Origin: Streptomyces sp. XM4193
GTDB lineage: Bacteria; Actinomycetota; Actinomycetes; Streptomycetales; Streptomycetaceae
Direction: 5' to 3'
NCBI RefSeq assembly: GCF_023072595.1
Contig: NZ_JALLGK010000009.1
Span: 215,741-279,740 of the forward strand
Length of the DNA: 64,000 bases
The notes under the pieces were generated by a model. It was not told the DNA's origin. It saw only the letters and a list, made by a program, of their open reading frames with translations, and did not search any database. A program made the position numbers and the translations under genes. Position 1 is the stretch's first letter, and the number at the start of each line of letters is the position of its first letter. Shown piece after piece: positions 17,401 to 25,615 of the stretch.

Positions 17401-17736
17401 ATGTCCACCACGCCGCCACCTGCCGCCCCGCCCGTCGACCCGTCCGCGGGTCCGCTCTCCGACTCGCCCGCCGCTCCGCTGGCGAACCACTTCCGCGACG
17501 GCCGGTTGGTCAACATCCCGCGCAAGCAGGCCCGTCGGGCCGCCCTGCTGGACCATCTCGCGCGGACGCTCTTCGCCCCGGACCGCGAGTACGCCGAACA
17601 GGCCGTCAACGACGCCCTGTCGACCGTGCACGACGACCACGCGGCCCTGCGGCGCTATCTCGTGGAGGGCGGGCTGCTGGTGCGTACGCGGGACGGTTCG
17701 AGCTACCGCCGCGCGACGGACGGCCGCACGGGCTGA
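17401..17736 (+). CDS. DUF2087 domain protein
   Basis: A 111-residue cytoplasmic protein. After a Pro/Ala-rich N-terminus of about 30 residues comes the DUF2087 module: FRDGRLVNIPRKQARRAALL, YAEQAVNDALSTVHDDHAAL and RRYLVEGGLLVRTRDGSSYRR. This resembles a small winged-helix fold and in other proteins is fused to DNA-binding domains, so a regulatory role is possible but unproven. The start at ATG 17401 has no strong ribosome site; 19 codons later there is no better alternative. It stands alone between the kinase gene and a repeat-filled gap. Confidence 0.75.
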   Translation: MSTTPPPAAPPVDPSAGPLSDSPAAPLANHFRDGRLVNIPRKQARRAALLDHLARTLFAPDREYAEQAVNDALSTVHDDHAALRRYLVEGGLLVRTRDGSSYRRATDGRTG

Positions 17737-17789
17737 ACACGCCGCGGAAGCCGCGCCCCTGCCGGCTCGTACGCCGCGTGCCGAGCGAC

Positions 17790-17927
17790 GCCCGCGTGCC
17801 GTGCGAGGCCCGCGTGCCGTGCGAAGCCCGGCCCGTACGACGCCCGCGTGCCGTGCGAAGCCCGGCCCGTACGACGCCCGCGTGCCGTGCGAAGCCCGGC
17901 CCGTACGAGGCCCGCGTGCCGTGCGCC
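17790..17927. repeat. 34-bp tandem repeat, three full copies and two partial copies
   Basis: The full units occupy 17808-17841, 17842-17875 and 17876-17909 and differ by at most one base. Each starts GCCCGCGTGCCGTGCGAAGC and ends with CCCGGCCCGTACGAC. Partial copies of the first 18 bases flank them at 17790-17807 and 17910-17927. The array fills the centre of the 358-base gap between the DUF2087 gene and the convergent beta-propeller gene. The rest of the gap is GC-rich with no gene. There are no unique spacers, so this is not CRISPR. Confidence 0.85.
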
Positions 17928-18094
17928 GCGCACCGCACGAGGCAGGGGTGCGCCTACGGCGTACGGCGGCTCGGCCCCTCGCGGAGGCATTCGCGCTCCG
18001 GGATAGGCGCGCCGTGCGGCGTGCGTGAGGGTGCGCGGGCGCAGGGACGCCGCCGGCGCCATACGGTGTCCTACGGTGTCCGGGCGGCGCCGAG

Positions 18095-19030
18095 TCAGCC
18101 GACGGTCACCTTGAGGATGCGCCCGGACGCTTCGGTGACGAAGAGCTGCCGCGCGGGATCGTGGCCCCCGAAGCCCTCGGGCGTACGGACGCTGGTGGGC
18201 ATCAGGACTCTGTCGGTGAGGGTGCAGCTCTCACCGGTCGCGGGGTCGAGCCTGATCAGCTCGCCGCTGAGGAACGCGGTCACCACGAGGTCGCCGTCGA
18301 AGCCGACGAGATCGTCGAGGACCTTCAGGTCCAGGGGGCCCGGGCCGAGCTCGGCGACCTTCTCGTGTGCCGACGGTTCGTCGAGCGGCACCCGTACCAC
18401 GCTCGCCCTCAGATCGATGATCACGCTTGCGTAGAGCTGGTCGCCGACGATCTCGACGCCGTTGGTGCCGAAGACGTCGGCGGCCTTCGTCCACTGCTCG
18501 TCCACGGTCCCGTCCGCACGGACCTTGAGGATGTTCGTCGAGAAGTGACGGCCGACGTAGAGGTTGCCCTCAGCGTCCACGGCCAGCCCGTTGACGTCCG
18601 TGAGGCCGTCGGCGAAGGTCTCCGCCCTCGGCGCCCCGTCACTCGGATCGAAGCGCACGACACGGTCCGAACCAGGAGCCAGCAGGCCGGAGTTGACGTA
18701 CATCAGACCGTCCGGGCCGACGCGGATGCCGCCCGGCGACGCGATCTTCACGCTCTTGCGCACCGTCCCGTCGGGAGTGTGTCCCTCGACCACGCCTCGG
18801 GTGGTGTGCGAGACCCACATCAGACCGCGTCGGTCGAAGTCGAGGTTCTCCCTCCAGTCCAGCACCGGGACCCCGCCCTTGCGGAAGACCTCCACCTTCA
18901 CCGGCTCGGCGCACGCGCCCCGTGCCGCGTGCGCGCCGGTACCGCCGTCCCTCGCACTCGCGCCGGCCGGTGCTCCAACCGCCCCTGCCACCAGCAGAGT
19001 TGCCGCCATCACCACTGAACGTATTCGCAT
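18095..19030 (-). CDS. Secreted SMP-30/NHL-type beta-propeller protein
   Basis: A 311-residue exported protein. Residues 1-30 are a signal peptide (MRIRSVVMAATLLVAGAVGA, cleaved after AGASA). The mature part shows about six propeller blades: GLMWVSHTTRGVVEGHTPDG, GIRVGPDGLMYVNSGLL, VNGLAVDAEGNLYVGRHFST, NGVEIVGDQLYASVI and later repeats. This resembles SMP-30/gluconolactonase-like or NHL proteins, which bind or hydrolyse small molecules. I do not see enough to claim lactonase activity. ATG 19030 was chosen because it gives a clean signal peptide; the in-frame GTG six bases upstream is possible. There is no obvious operon partner. Confidence 0.75.
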   Translation of the reverse strand: MRIRSVVMAATLLVAGAVGAPAGASARDGGTGAHAARGACAEPVKVEVFRKGGVPVLDWRENLDFDRRGLMWVSHTTRGVVEGHTPDGTVRKSVKIASPGGIRVGPDGLMYVNSGLLAPGSDRVVRFDPSDGAPRAETFADGLTDVNGLAVDAEGNLYVGRHFSTNILKVRADGTVDEQWTKAADVFGTNGVEIVGDQLYASVIIDLRASVVRVPLDEPSAHEKVAELGPGPLDLKVLDDLVGFDGDLVVTAFLSGELIRLDPATGESCTLTDRVLMPTSVRTPEGFGGHDPARQLFVTEASGRILKVTVG

Positions 19031-19182
19031 GGCCACATGTCTGTGCCCGTACTCCGGGCGTCCGCCACTCAGCCGTCTCACAAAAAAGACAGCGCTGTTC
19101 ATCATCCTCGCGCGCACCTGCCGAGGCAGGTGGGAGAAGGGCGGAGGTGAAGCGCTCCGGCCCGCCGATGCCGGTGGCGGGC

Positions 19183-19821
19183 TCACGCCCCTGCCGCTCG
19201 GGTTTCCGTGCCGTGTGCGTCGGGTGAGCCGACTGCGTTCGATGAGTTGGCTGCGTTCGATGAGCCGGGTGCGCCGGGTGCGGCTGGTCCGCGTGCGGCC
19301 CAGTCGTCGGCGAGAAGTCCGAAGAGCACCTGGTCGTGAAAGGCGCCGAGCGCCCATGCGGAGGAACGGGTCAGGCCCTCACGGACGAAGCCGTTGCGCT
19401 CGGCGGAACGCCGCATCGCCGTGTTGTCCGCCAGCGTCTCGATCTGAAGCCGTCGCAGTCCGCGCACCACGAACGCGTAGTGGCACAGCACCGCGACCAC
19501 GTCCGTGCCGTACCCCCGGCCGCGCGCCGACGGCAGCAGCCCGACTCCGATGTGCGCGGAGCGGTTGTGCTCGTCGATGCCCCACAGGGTCGCCATCCCG
19601 GCCAGGGCGCCGCCCGTCAGCTCCACCACGGAGAACTTCACCAGTTGGGGCGACGGTTCGCCCTCGGTGAGGAGCGGGTCCCCGGCATCGGAGCCGAGCG
19701 GTCGCCAGGGGCTGCCGTGGGCGCGGGAGAAGTGGACGACGTCGTTGAACAACTCCCTGCGCAGAACCGGTACGTCCTCCTCGTACCGGGCCCTGAGCCC
19801 GACCCTGTCACCTCTGAGCAT
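19183..19821 (-). CDS. GNAT-family N-acetyltransferase (RimJ/RimL type)
   Basis: A 212-residue cytoplasmic acetyltransferase using acetyl-CoA. It starts MLRGDRVGLRARYEEDVPVL and contains AHIGVGLLPSARGRGYGTD, the acetyl-CoA pyrophosphate loop (R/Q-x-x-G-x-G/A) of GNAT motif A. Motif B follows (RRLQIETLADNTAMRRSAER, then NGFVREG), as in the RimL and antibiotic-acetylating branch. The substrate amine is unknown. The C-terminal 30 residues are a Ser/Asn/Ala/Gly tail made from short DNA repeats around 19220-19290. The start has AGGAGAG about 9 bases upstream. Confidence 0.85.
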   Translation of the reverse strand: MLRGDRVGLRARYEEDVPVLRRELFNDVVHFSRAHGSPWRPLGSDAGDPLLTEGEPSPQLVKFSVVELTGGALAGMATLWGIDEHNRSAHIGVGLLPSARGRGYGTDVVAVLCHYAFVVRGLRRLQIETLADNTAMRRSAERNGFVREGLTRSSAWALGAFHDQVLFGLLADDWAARGPAAPGAPGSSNAANSSNAVGSPDAHGTETRAAGA

Positions 19822-19965
19822 CCGCTGCCCTCTCCTCTCTGTGCGTACGTCTCCACGGGCGTGTGCGCCGCCGTGCGCACGGGCTCGTGTGTGCCCGCGC
19901 GTACGTGCCCGTGTGCGTGCGGGTGGGCGCATGTGCACGCACGCGGCGACCGGACGCACGGTCCG

Positions 19966-20589
19966 TCAACACGGCGTCGGCGGCGGTTGCTTCTCCGGCA
20001 CCAGGCCCGCGAGCAGGTCGTCCGAGGCGGGGTAGGGGCGCTCCTCGGGCAGCAGTGCGGCTGCGGCCTCGGCGTCGCCCGCGCGCAGGTGGGCGTGCAC
20101 TTCGTGCGCGAGCGCCGTCACATCGCTCACGGCGACGATCCACTCGTCCGCGAACCGCTCGGCGGCCTCACCCCCGAGGCCGAGTTGCAGCGACCGATGC
20201 GGCAACGCCCGCAGATGCAGGTCCCGTTCGGGGTCCCACTGCACACGGGCGGGCCGGCTGTTCAACAGGCGCCGCCACTCCTCGGGGCGGTGGTGCACGT
20301 CCGCCCGGTAGTGCGACAGGCAGGCGTTGCGCAGCGCCCAGTCGAAGCCGTCGCGGCTGATCTCCAGGGCCAACACGGTCTCCTGGTCCCGCTTGGCGGC
20401 CCAGCCGCAGCGGTACATCATCCACAGGAACGACGGTTTGATCCAGGTCATCCGCTCGCGCTTCCACGCGTCCGGGAACCGTCCGTCCCTCGCCGTCGGC
20501 AGGCCGATGTGCGGCGCGTACGCCTGGTACACGGTGATGGTCCGCTCCGAATTCACCGCTCGTATCTGGTGTTTGGGGATCTCCTCCAC
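19966..20589 (-). CDS. DUF4291 family protein
   Basis: A 207-residue cytoplasmic protein with conserved DUF4291 segments: IRAVNSERTITVYQAYAPHI near the start, RMTWIKPSFLWMMYRCGWAA, GFDWALRNACLSHY, VQWDPERDLHLRALPHRSLQ and ADEWIVAVSDVT. The function of the family is unknown to me. GTG 20589 was chosen because VEEIPKHQIRAV is how these proteins usually begin and GGGGGAT lies 10 bases upstream. It is separated by 144 bases from the acetyltransferase gene that follows on the same strand, so a loose operon is possible. Confidence 0.85.
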   Translation of the reverse strand: MEEIPKHQIRAVNSERTITVYQAYAPHIGLPTARDGRFPDAWKRERMTWIKPSFLWMMYRCGWAAKRDQETVLALEISRDGFDWALRNACLSHYRADVHHRPEEWRRLLNSRPARVQWDPERDLHLRALPHRSLQLGLGGEAAERFADEWIVAVSDVTALAHEVHAHLRAGDAEAAAALLPEERPYPASDDLLAGLVPEKQPPPTPC

Positions 20590-20809
20590 GCAGCCACGAT
20601 CCCCCGCGCACCGCTGCGGCAGCCACCGAATTACCACTCGCCGGGCCGACGGAGGACTGCCCGGGGGCCGCCCGTCCGGTCCGTACGGGTACGGCCGGCA
20701 GGCAGGTGTGCGCGGGCCCGGGCGGTCGCCCGGAGCGCGCCGCCCCGCCGTAGCGTGGAGCGGGAACCACAGCGGCCCCCACCGGTCCGCGGAGAGTGCG
20801 GGAGGACCC

Positions 20810-21148
20810 ATGACGCGGTATCTGATCTCCTTCGACGACGGCGCGATGGACATTTCGGCGGAAGACCTCCCCGAGGTGGCCGCGGCGGCGACCGAGGTGG
20901 TGCGGCAGGCGCGGGACGCCGGCGCATGGGTCTTCGGCGGCGGTCTGGAGAGCCAGCGCGCGAGTCTGGTCTCCGTCGACGGCGCGGTCGCCGACGGCCC
21001 GTATCCGGAGACCAAGGCGGTGCTCGGCGGCTTCGCGGTGCTCGAACTCCCCTCGCGGGAGGAGGCGTTGGTGTGGGCGGGCAGGCTTGCTGCCGCGTGC
21101 CGCTGCACACAGGAGGTCCGCGAGTTCCTGCCCGAACCGGGGGCCTGA
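20810..21148 (+). CDS. YCII-related domain protein
   Basis: A 112-residue protein of the dimeric alpha/beta-barrel YCII (DGPF) family. It has MTRYLISFDDGAMDIS at the start, GAWVFGGGLESQ and the signature VADGPYPETKAVLGGFAVLE. Such proteins are small cytoplasmic enzymes or binding proteins, often beside ECF sigma factors; no sigma gene is adjacent here. The ATG at 20810 has GGAGG 5 bases upstream. It is transcribed divergently from the DUF4291 gene across a 220-base gap. Confidence 0.82.
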   Translation: MTRYLISFDDGAMDISAEDLPEVAAAATEVVRQARDAGAWVFGGGLESQRASLVSVDGAVADGPYPETKAVLGGFAVLELPSREEALVWAGRLAAACRCTQEVREFLPEPGA

Positions 21149-21352
21149 GCAGCGGCCTGAGCGCGGCTGAGTCGGGGCCTGCGAACGGGCCGGGACGGAC
21201 GGCGCCGGAGGGTGGCGCCGGAGGGTGACCGCGGGGTGGGTCGCCGGCGGGGAGCTGTCGACGGCTCTTCGCGGGCGGGCGGGTGGTGGAGCGGTGGGTC
21301 GAGGGAACGCCACCCAACTGGTGGGCACGCCCCGGAGGTCGGGCTCCCGGCC

Positions 21353-21640
21353 CTACGGCTCCGACCGGCGCTGTCCGGTGGTGCTGCCTTCCTGCTCGGC
21401 GTTTTCCTCCACGGTGGAGGGCACGTGGGTGATCAAGTCCCCGGGTTGGCAGTTCAGGACTTCGCAGATGGCCGCGAGGGTGGAGAAGCGAATTGCCTTG
21501 GCTCTCCTGTTCTTGAGCACGGACAGGTTGACGACGGTGATGCCGACGCGCGTGGACAGCTCGGTCAGCGTCATCCCGCGTTCGTCCAGCAGTCGGTCCA
21601 GGTGGATGCGGATCGCGTCCGGTTCTTCGTCGGGGGGCAT
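21353..21640 (-). CDS. Small XRE-family helix-turn-helix regulator
   Basis: A 95-residue DNA-binding protein. Residues about 9-70 form a Cro/cI-type HTH: IRIHLDRLLDERGMTLTELS, TRVGITVVNLSVLKNRRAKA and ICEVLNCQPGDLI, followed by a short charged tail. The TGA stop of the upstream DUF2975 gene overlaps its ATG (TGATG), so the two are translationally coupled. A HTH/DUF2975 pair is a known arrangement in Gram-positive bacteria (for example YozG/YoaS in Bacillus). I infer that it represses its own operon through the two TATCGA palindromes upstream. Confidence 0.88.
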   Translation of the reverse strand: MPPDEEPDAIRIHLDRLLDERGMTLTELSTRVGITVVNLSVLKNRRAKAIRFSTLAAICEVLNCQPGDLITHVPSTVEENAEQEGSTTGQRRSEP

Positions 21641-22227
21641 CAGACGGTCCCTTCGAGGTCCTCTCGCATGCGCGTCCCCTCGCGCATGATCCTCCCCATG
21701 ATCACTGCTGCCAAGCCGGCGAGGACCAGAATCATCGGCCCGGACAGCTCGGGGCCCGTGTCGGTGATCACGGGGACCATGCTTCCGACGAGCCAGGACT
21801 GCGACCAGCCGACGGTGAGCCCGGCCACCGGTGTGCCGAGTGCGACGAGCCAACCGAGGACCGTGAGCCGCCTTGACACCGCCTCGGTGAACGGCCCCTG
21901 CTCCACCACGTCCTTGAGCAGCCGGGAGAACAGCAGCAGCGCCAGGCAGCCGATCAACAGCCAGGGCAGTACGTTCCCGAGGTCCGCGGCGCGCTGGGCG
22001 ACCGACGGGCTGCTCTGGCAGAGACGGGTCGCGCTGCCGGACGCCGTGACGCCCTCGCCGATGGGCAGGCCGCCGGTCATCGAGGCGTTCTGCCAGAAGG
22101 TCGTCTCCGTGCAGATGTCCCCGTCGTCCCCGATGCGCATGAGCGCCGCTCCGGCGAAGGCGACGCCGCACAGCACCGCGAGCCCGTAGGTCAGCGAGGC
22201 CAGGACCCTCGTCATTCGGGTGTTCAT
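21640..22227 (-). CDS. DUF2975 four-helix membrane protein
   Basis: A 195-residue membrane protein with four helices: about residues 8-30 (ASLTYGLAVLCGVAFAGAAL), 84-104 (VLPWLLIGCLALLLFSRLL), 120-142 and 163-182 (MILVLAGLAAVIMGRIM). A loop of about 50 residues between helices 1 and 2 holds Cys39 and Cys70, which could form an external disulfide. The motif FSRLLKDVVEQGPFTEAVSR matches DUF2975. It probably controls or is controlled by the coupled HTH protein. The ribosome site AGGGAGG lies about 9 bases upstream of the ATG. Confidence 0.85.
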   Translation of the reverse strand: MNTRMTRVLASLTYGLAVLCGVAFAGAALMRIGDDGDICTETTFWQNASMTGGLPIGEGVTASGSATRLCQSSPSVAQRAADLGNVLPWLLIGCLALLLFSRLLKDVVEQGPFTEAVSRRLTVLGWLVALGTPVAGLTVGWSQSWLVGSMVPVITDTGPELSGPMILVLAGLAAVIMGRIMREGTRMREDLEGTV

Positions 22228-22241
22228 CGCACGCCCCTCCC

Positions 22242-22256
22242 TATCGATTTTCGATA
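22242..22256. promoter_or_regulatory. Operator 1, TATCGA-N3-TCGATA palindrome
   Basis: A perfect 6-3-6 palindrome, TATCGATTTTCGATA, 15 bases upstream of the DUF2975 start. It is AT-rich against the local background and is paired with a second copy 34 bases away. It is the likely binding site of the HTH protein encoded in the same operon. Confidence 0.72.
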
Positions 22257-22275
22257 TGCCGAGCGTACGCGACCA

Positions 22276-22290
22276 TATCGATAATCGACA
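22276..22290. promoter_or_regulatory. Operator 2, TATCGA-N3-TCGACA near-palindrome
   Basis: TATCGATAATCGACA matches operator 1 with one changed base in the right arm. Centre-to-centre distance is 34 bases, about three helical turns, so two dimers could bind the same face. It lies 80 bases upstream of the divergent polymerase gene and could affect that gene too. Confidence 0.65.
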
Positions 22291-22370
22291 ACCCCCGTCT
22301 TTGTGGGGCGCGGCTGTGCGGAGAGCGGCGCGGGGCGGCGTTGTCAGTGCCCGGTGTCAGAATCCGCGGT

Positions 22371-24098
22371 ATGGCCGAGTGGTGGGCGTTGGCGCCGGAC
22401 GGGGCCGGTGGCGCGTTCCTCGCGCCGCTGGGGCCCGGTGGCCGCGCGCCCGCCGACGGCGGAGTGCTGCGCGAGTCGGACCTGGTCGCCGCGGTGCGCT
22501 CCAGGCCGGAGGTGCGCTGGGTCTGGCGCTCGACGGAGGAGGTCTACCCGCCGCTGCTGGCCGCGGGGGTGTGGGTGGAGCGGTGTTACGACGTGGAGGT
22601 CGCCGAGCAGTTGCTCCTCGGGCACGAGGGGAGGTTGGGCGAGCCGCGTTCGGCGGCTGCCGCCTGGGCGCGGTTGCGCGGAGGTCCGGTGCCGGACGAT
22701 CCGCCGCCCCGCGCGGTCGCACCCGGCGCGCAGTCCTCGCTCTTCGATCCGCACGGCGGCAGCGGGTTGCCCCTGCCGCGTCTGCTGGAGGTCTTCGCCG
22801 AGCAGCGCCGAAGATCGGAGGCCGTCGAGCACCCCGGGCGGATGCGGCTGCTGTTGGCCGCCGAGTCGGCCGGGATGCTGGTGGCCGCGGAGATGAACGC
22901 GGCGGGGCTGCCCTGGCGCGCGGACGTGCACCGCGAGGTGCTGCACGAGCTGCTGGGCGAGCGGTACGCGGGCGGTGGTGAGCCCCGTCGTCTGGCGGAG
23001 CTGGCGGACGAGGTCTCCGCGGCCTTCGGTCGCCGGGTGCGGCCGGACCTGCCCGCCGATGTGCTGAAGGCGTTCGCCGAGGCCGGCGTCAGGCTGAAGT
23101 CCACCCGGCGCTGGGAGTTGGCCGAGGTCGACCATCCCGCGGTGGCACCGCTGATCGCGTACAAGAAGCTGTACCGCGTGTATGTGGCGCACGGTTGGAG
23201 CTGGATCCAGGACTGGGTGCGCGAGGGCCGGTTCCGTCCCGGCTACCAGCCCGGCGGCACCGTCACCGGCCGCTGGACCACCAACGGCGGGGGTGCGTTG
23301 CAGATTCCCCGGGTGATCCGCCGAGCCGTCGTCGCCGACGAGGGCTGGTCGCTGGTTGTGGCGGACGCCGCGCAGTTGGAGCCGCGAGTGCTCGCCGCGA
23401 TGTCCGGCGACCGCGCGCTGATGGAGGTCGCCGCCGACACCGGCGACCTCTACACCGCACTGTCCTACCGCACTGCCCTCGGCGACCGCGACCAGGCCAA
23501 ACTGGCACTGCTGGGCGCCGTGTACGGCCAGACCTCGGGCGACGGGCTGAAGAACCTCGCCGCGCTGCGCCGCCGTTTCCCCCTGGCGGTCGGCTGCGTG
23601 GACGAGGCCGCGCGTGCGGGGGAGGAGGGCAGGCTCGTACGCAGTCGGCTCGGCCGCACCTGCCCGCCCGCCGTCCGCGTCCGGGGTCTCGACGAGCCGG
23701 CGGGCGAGGCCCCGGACGACGCCTGGAGTGCGCGGGACGCGCTCGCGGAAGTCGGCCGATCGGCAGAAGCCGACGGGGAGTTCACCCCGGGCTATGCCTC
23801 CATGAACCCGCGCGCCCGGGGCCGCTTCACCCGGAACTTCGTGGTGCAGGCCAGCGCGTCGGAGTGGGCTGTGATGATGCTCGCCGCGCTCCGGCGAAGT
23901 CTGCGCGGGATGCGCGCGGAGATCGTCTTCTTCCAGCACGACGAGGTCATCGTGCACTGCCCCCGGGAGGAGGCGGGCGAGGTCGCCGAGGCCGTCGACG
24001 CCGCGGGGGTGTCCGCGGCGGAGGCGATGTTCGGCCCGACGCCGGTCCGGTTCCCCTTCACGATCGCCACCGTCCGCCACTACTCCGAGGCGCGCTGA
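22371..24098 (+). CDS. Stand-alone family-A DNA polymerase (3'-5' exonuclease/polymerase type)
   Basis: A 575-residue relative of the DNA polymerase I Klenow part, with no 5' nuclease domain. The polymerase motifs are visible: TVTGRWTTNGGGALQIPRVI; motif A VVADAAQLEPRVLA with the metal Asp and the Glu; motif B RDQAKLALLGAVYG, where the usual Phe of the O helix is Leu; motif C FFQHDEVIVHCP with the second metal Asp. The N-terminal 200 residues occupy the place of the exonuclease domain, but I cannot see its acidic motifs. It starts at ATG 22371 without a strong ribosome site. Streptomycetes commonly carry such an extra enzyme beside PolA; its role in repair is unproven. Confidence 0.87.
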   Translation: MAEWWALAPDGAGGAFLAPLGPGGRAPADGGVLRESDLVAAVRSRPEVRWVWRSTEEVYPPLLAAGVWVERCYDVEVAEQLLLGHEGRLGEPRSAAAAWARLRGGPVPDDPPPRAVAPGAQSSLFDPHGGSGLPLPRLLEVFAEQRRRSEAVEHPGRMRLLLAAESAGMLVAAEMNAAGLPWRADVHREVLHELLGERYAGGGEPRRLAELADEVSAAFGRRVRPDLPADVLKAFAEAGVRLKSTRRWELAEVDHPAVAPLIAYKKLYRVYVAHGWSWIQDWVREGRFRPGYQPGGTVTGRWTTNGGGALQIPRVIRRAVVADEGWSLVVADAAQLEPRVLAAMSGDRALMEVAADTGDLYTALSYRTALGDRDQAKLALLGAVYGQTSGDGLKNLAALRRRFPLAVGCVDEAARAGEEGRLVRSRLGRTCPPAVRVRGLDEPAGEAPDDAWSARDALAEVGRSAEADGEFTPGYASMNPRARGRFTRNFVVQASASEWAVMMLAALRRSLRGMRAEIVFFQHDEVIVHCPREEAGEVAEAVDAAGVSAAEAMFGPTPVRFPFTIATVRHYSEAR

Positions 24099-24392
24099 AC
24101 CCCGGTCGGCCGCACGGCCGTTCGCCCTGCGGTCGCACGCGCCCGTCGGTCCGCGTGTGGGCGTGTGCGCGTGTGCGCGTCGGGCGGTGCGAAGAACGGC
24201 CGTCTCGTTGAAAGCCGAGCCGCACGCCGAAAGTAGAGCCGCACGCCGCACGCCGTACGTCAGCGGGCCGATTCGCCGTTGCGTGCGGCCGGGTCCGAAC
24301 CTGCTGCCGTGCGCGCCGACTCGGCTCGGACCGGTGCCGCGCGCGGGCTGCCGGGCCCGGACCTGCGTCGTGCTGCCGGGCCCGGACATGCG

Positions 24393-24427
24393 TCGTGGCT
24401 GTCCGCGGTGTGCACGGACAGCCACGA
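24393..24427. terminator. 13-bp perfect hairpin between convergent genes
   Basis: TCGTGGCTGTCCG (24393-24405) pairs with CGGACAGCCACGA (24415-24427) around a 9-base loop. It lies in the 447-base gap between the polymerase gene and the convergent lipoprotein gene and can serve both. The rest of the gap holds GTGTGCGC and GCCGCACGCC short repeats and a duplicated CTGCCGGGCCCGGAC, with no gene. Confidence 0.75.
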
Positions 24428-24545
24428 GGCCGGGGAGGAAGTGCCCTGCTGTTGGCGCGGGGCGTGGCGCGGGACGTCGCGGCCGATTCGACCGCGAGCG
24501 TGCCGCTGATGCTGCTTCAGCGGGCCCGTTCAGGGGCCCGAGTGG

Positions 24546-25205
24546 TTACTTCACGGCCCACAGCAGCGGGTTGACCATGCCGTAGGCGAGCTTCGTCGGC
24601 TCCTTGCCCTCGTCCATGAGGAAGGTGGTGCACAGGGTCGCCTTGGTGCCCTTCTTCCACTCCAGCTCCCGGTCCTTCTCGGGGCAACCGCCCTTGAGCG
24701 GCTGGCCGCCGATGGCGATGAAGCGGCTGCCGGGCTTGCCCTCGGCGTCGAGCACGGCGGTGGTGCTGTTGAGGTCCGTGCCCGGGCGGATCTCGCCGGT
24801 CTGCTCGGTGATCTCGTACGTGAAGTACGCGTACACCGGGTACTTGCCCTTGACCTTGTCGGCGCTGAAGCCGGCCGCGGTCAGGTCGGCGTTCTCGCCG
24901 GTGTCGACCTTGTCCGCGGTGATCTTGGCCTTGAGGGTGCCATCGCCCCGGTTGATCTCCTTCTCCTCCGGAGCGGCCTGGCCGAGGGTCAGGTCGCCGG
25001 TGTTGGCGGGCGCCTCCTCGGTCGGCTCGTCGGTGGCGTCGTCGCTGTCGTCCGAGCCCGAGGTGTCGCTGCTCTCGCTGCTGGACTTGTCGTTCTTCTT
25101 GTCCCCGGAGTCGTCACCGTCGTCGGAACCGCACGCGGTGAGTGCGAGGGTCAGTGCCGCGACCGGAGCGATGGCGCGGAGCAGTGTCTTCCTGCGGTGT
25201 GTCAT
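24546..25205 (-). CDS. Secreted lipoprotein of unknown function
   Basis: A 219-residue lipoprotein. The signal MTHRRKTLLRAIAPVAALTL ends in the lipobox LTAC, with Cys25 as the lipidated residue. An acidic Ser/Asp linker (about residues 26-65) leads to a globular domain from LTLGQAAPEEKEINRGDGTL to the end, with two further cysteines in GGCPEKDRE and TLCTTF that may form a disulfide. This resembles Streptomyces lipoproteins with a DUF4352-like beta sandwich, but I cannot name the family. ATG 25205 has GGGGAGGA about 9 bases upstream. It is transcribed away from the neighbouring kinase gene, with which it shares a 410-base promoter region. Confidence 0.8.
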   Translation of the reverse strand: MTHRRKTLLRAIAPVAALTLALTACGSDDGDDSGDKKNDKSSSESSDTSGSDDSDDATDEPTEEAPANTGDLTLGQAAPEEKEINRGDGTLKAKITADKVDTGENADLTAAGFSADKVKGKYPVYAYFTYEITEQTGEIRPGTDLNSTTAVLDAEGKPGSRFIAIGGQPLKGGCPEKDRELEWKKGTKATLCTTFLMDEGKEPTKLAYGMVNPLLWAVK

Positions 25206-25526
25206 GGTGGGTTCCTCCCCGTTTTGGTGATTTCGAGCGTTGCGTCCGTTGTGAAATCTCCGTCGGTACGCAGTCGTTGAGCTTAGGTGACGGTCTTCGG
25301 TCGCTCGGACACAGCCCTGTCACTGTTCTGTACGCATCCTCGTGATCCCGCGACGACGGCCGCACAGTGAGTGACGTGCGGGTTTTCTGCTGCTCGGGGT
25401 GCTTCTCCGCTCTGTGCGGCGCACGAGTGGCAGGAGGCTGTCAGGTGGTGCCGGGTGTGAGGGGGCGCGTGTGAACGTGGTGCGCGGACGTCCTGCCGAA
25501 AGCGGCGACTGCCTGCTCTCACCTGC

Positions 25527-25554
25527 TGTGACGTGCGTCGCGTCCGGGTAGTTA
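25527..25554 (+). promoter_or_regulatory. Possible promoter of the second PQQ kinase gene
   Basis: TGTGAC (25527-25532) and TAGTTA (25549-25554) are spaced by 16 bases, close to the TTGAC / TAGrrT pattern of actinobacterial housekeeping promoters. Transcription would start near 25561, giving a leader of about 55 bases with the ribosome site AAAGGGGG. The remainder of the 410-base divergent gap shows no repeat or hairpin of note. Confidence 0.4.
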
Positions 25555-25615
25555 AGGTGTGGCGACCGCGAGCGGGTAGAGGGTCTTCGCGGCGGGGTGA
25601 CAAAGGGGGACATTC

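Noticed and set aside
17790..17927. CRISPR array
   Set aside because: The 34-bp units are directly adjacent, with no unique spacers, and no cas genes are present in the window.
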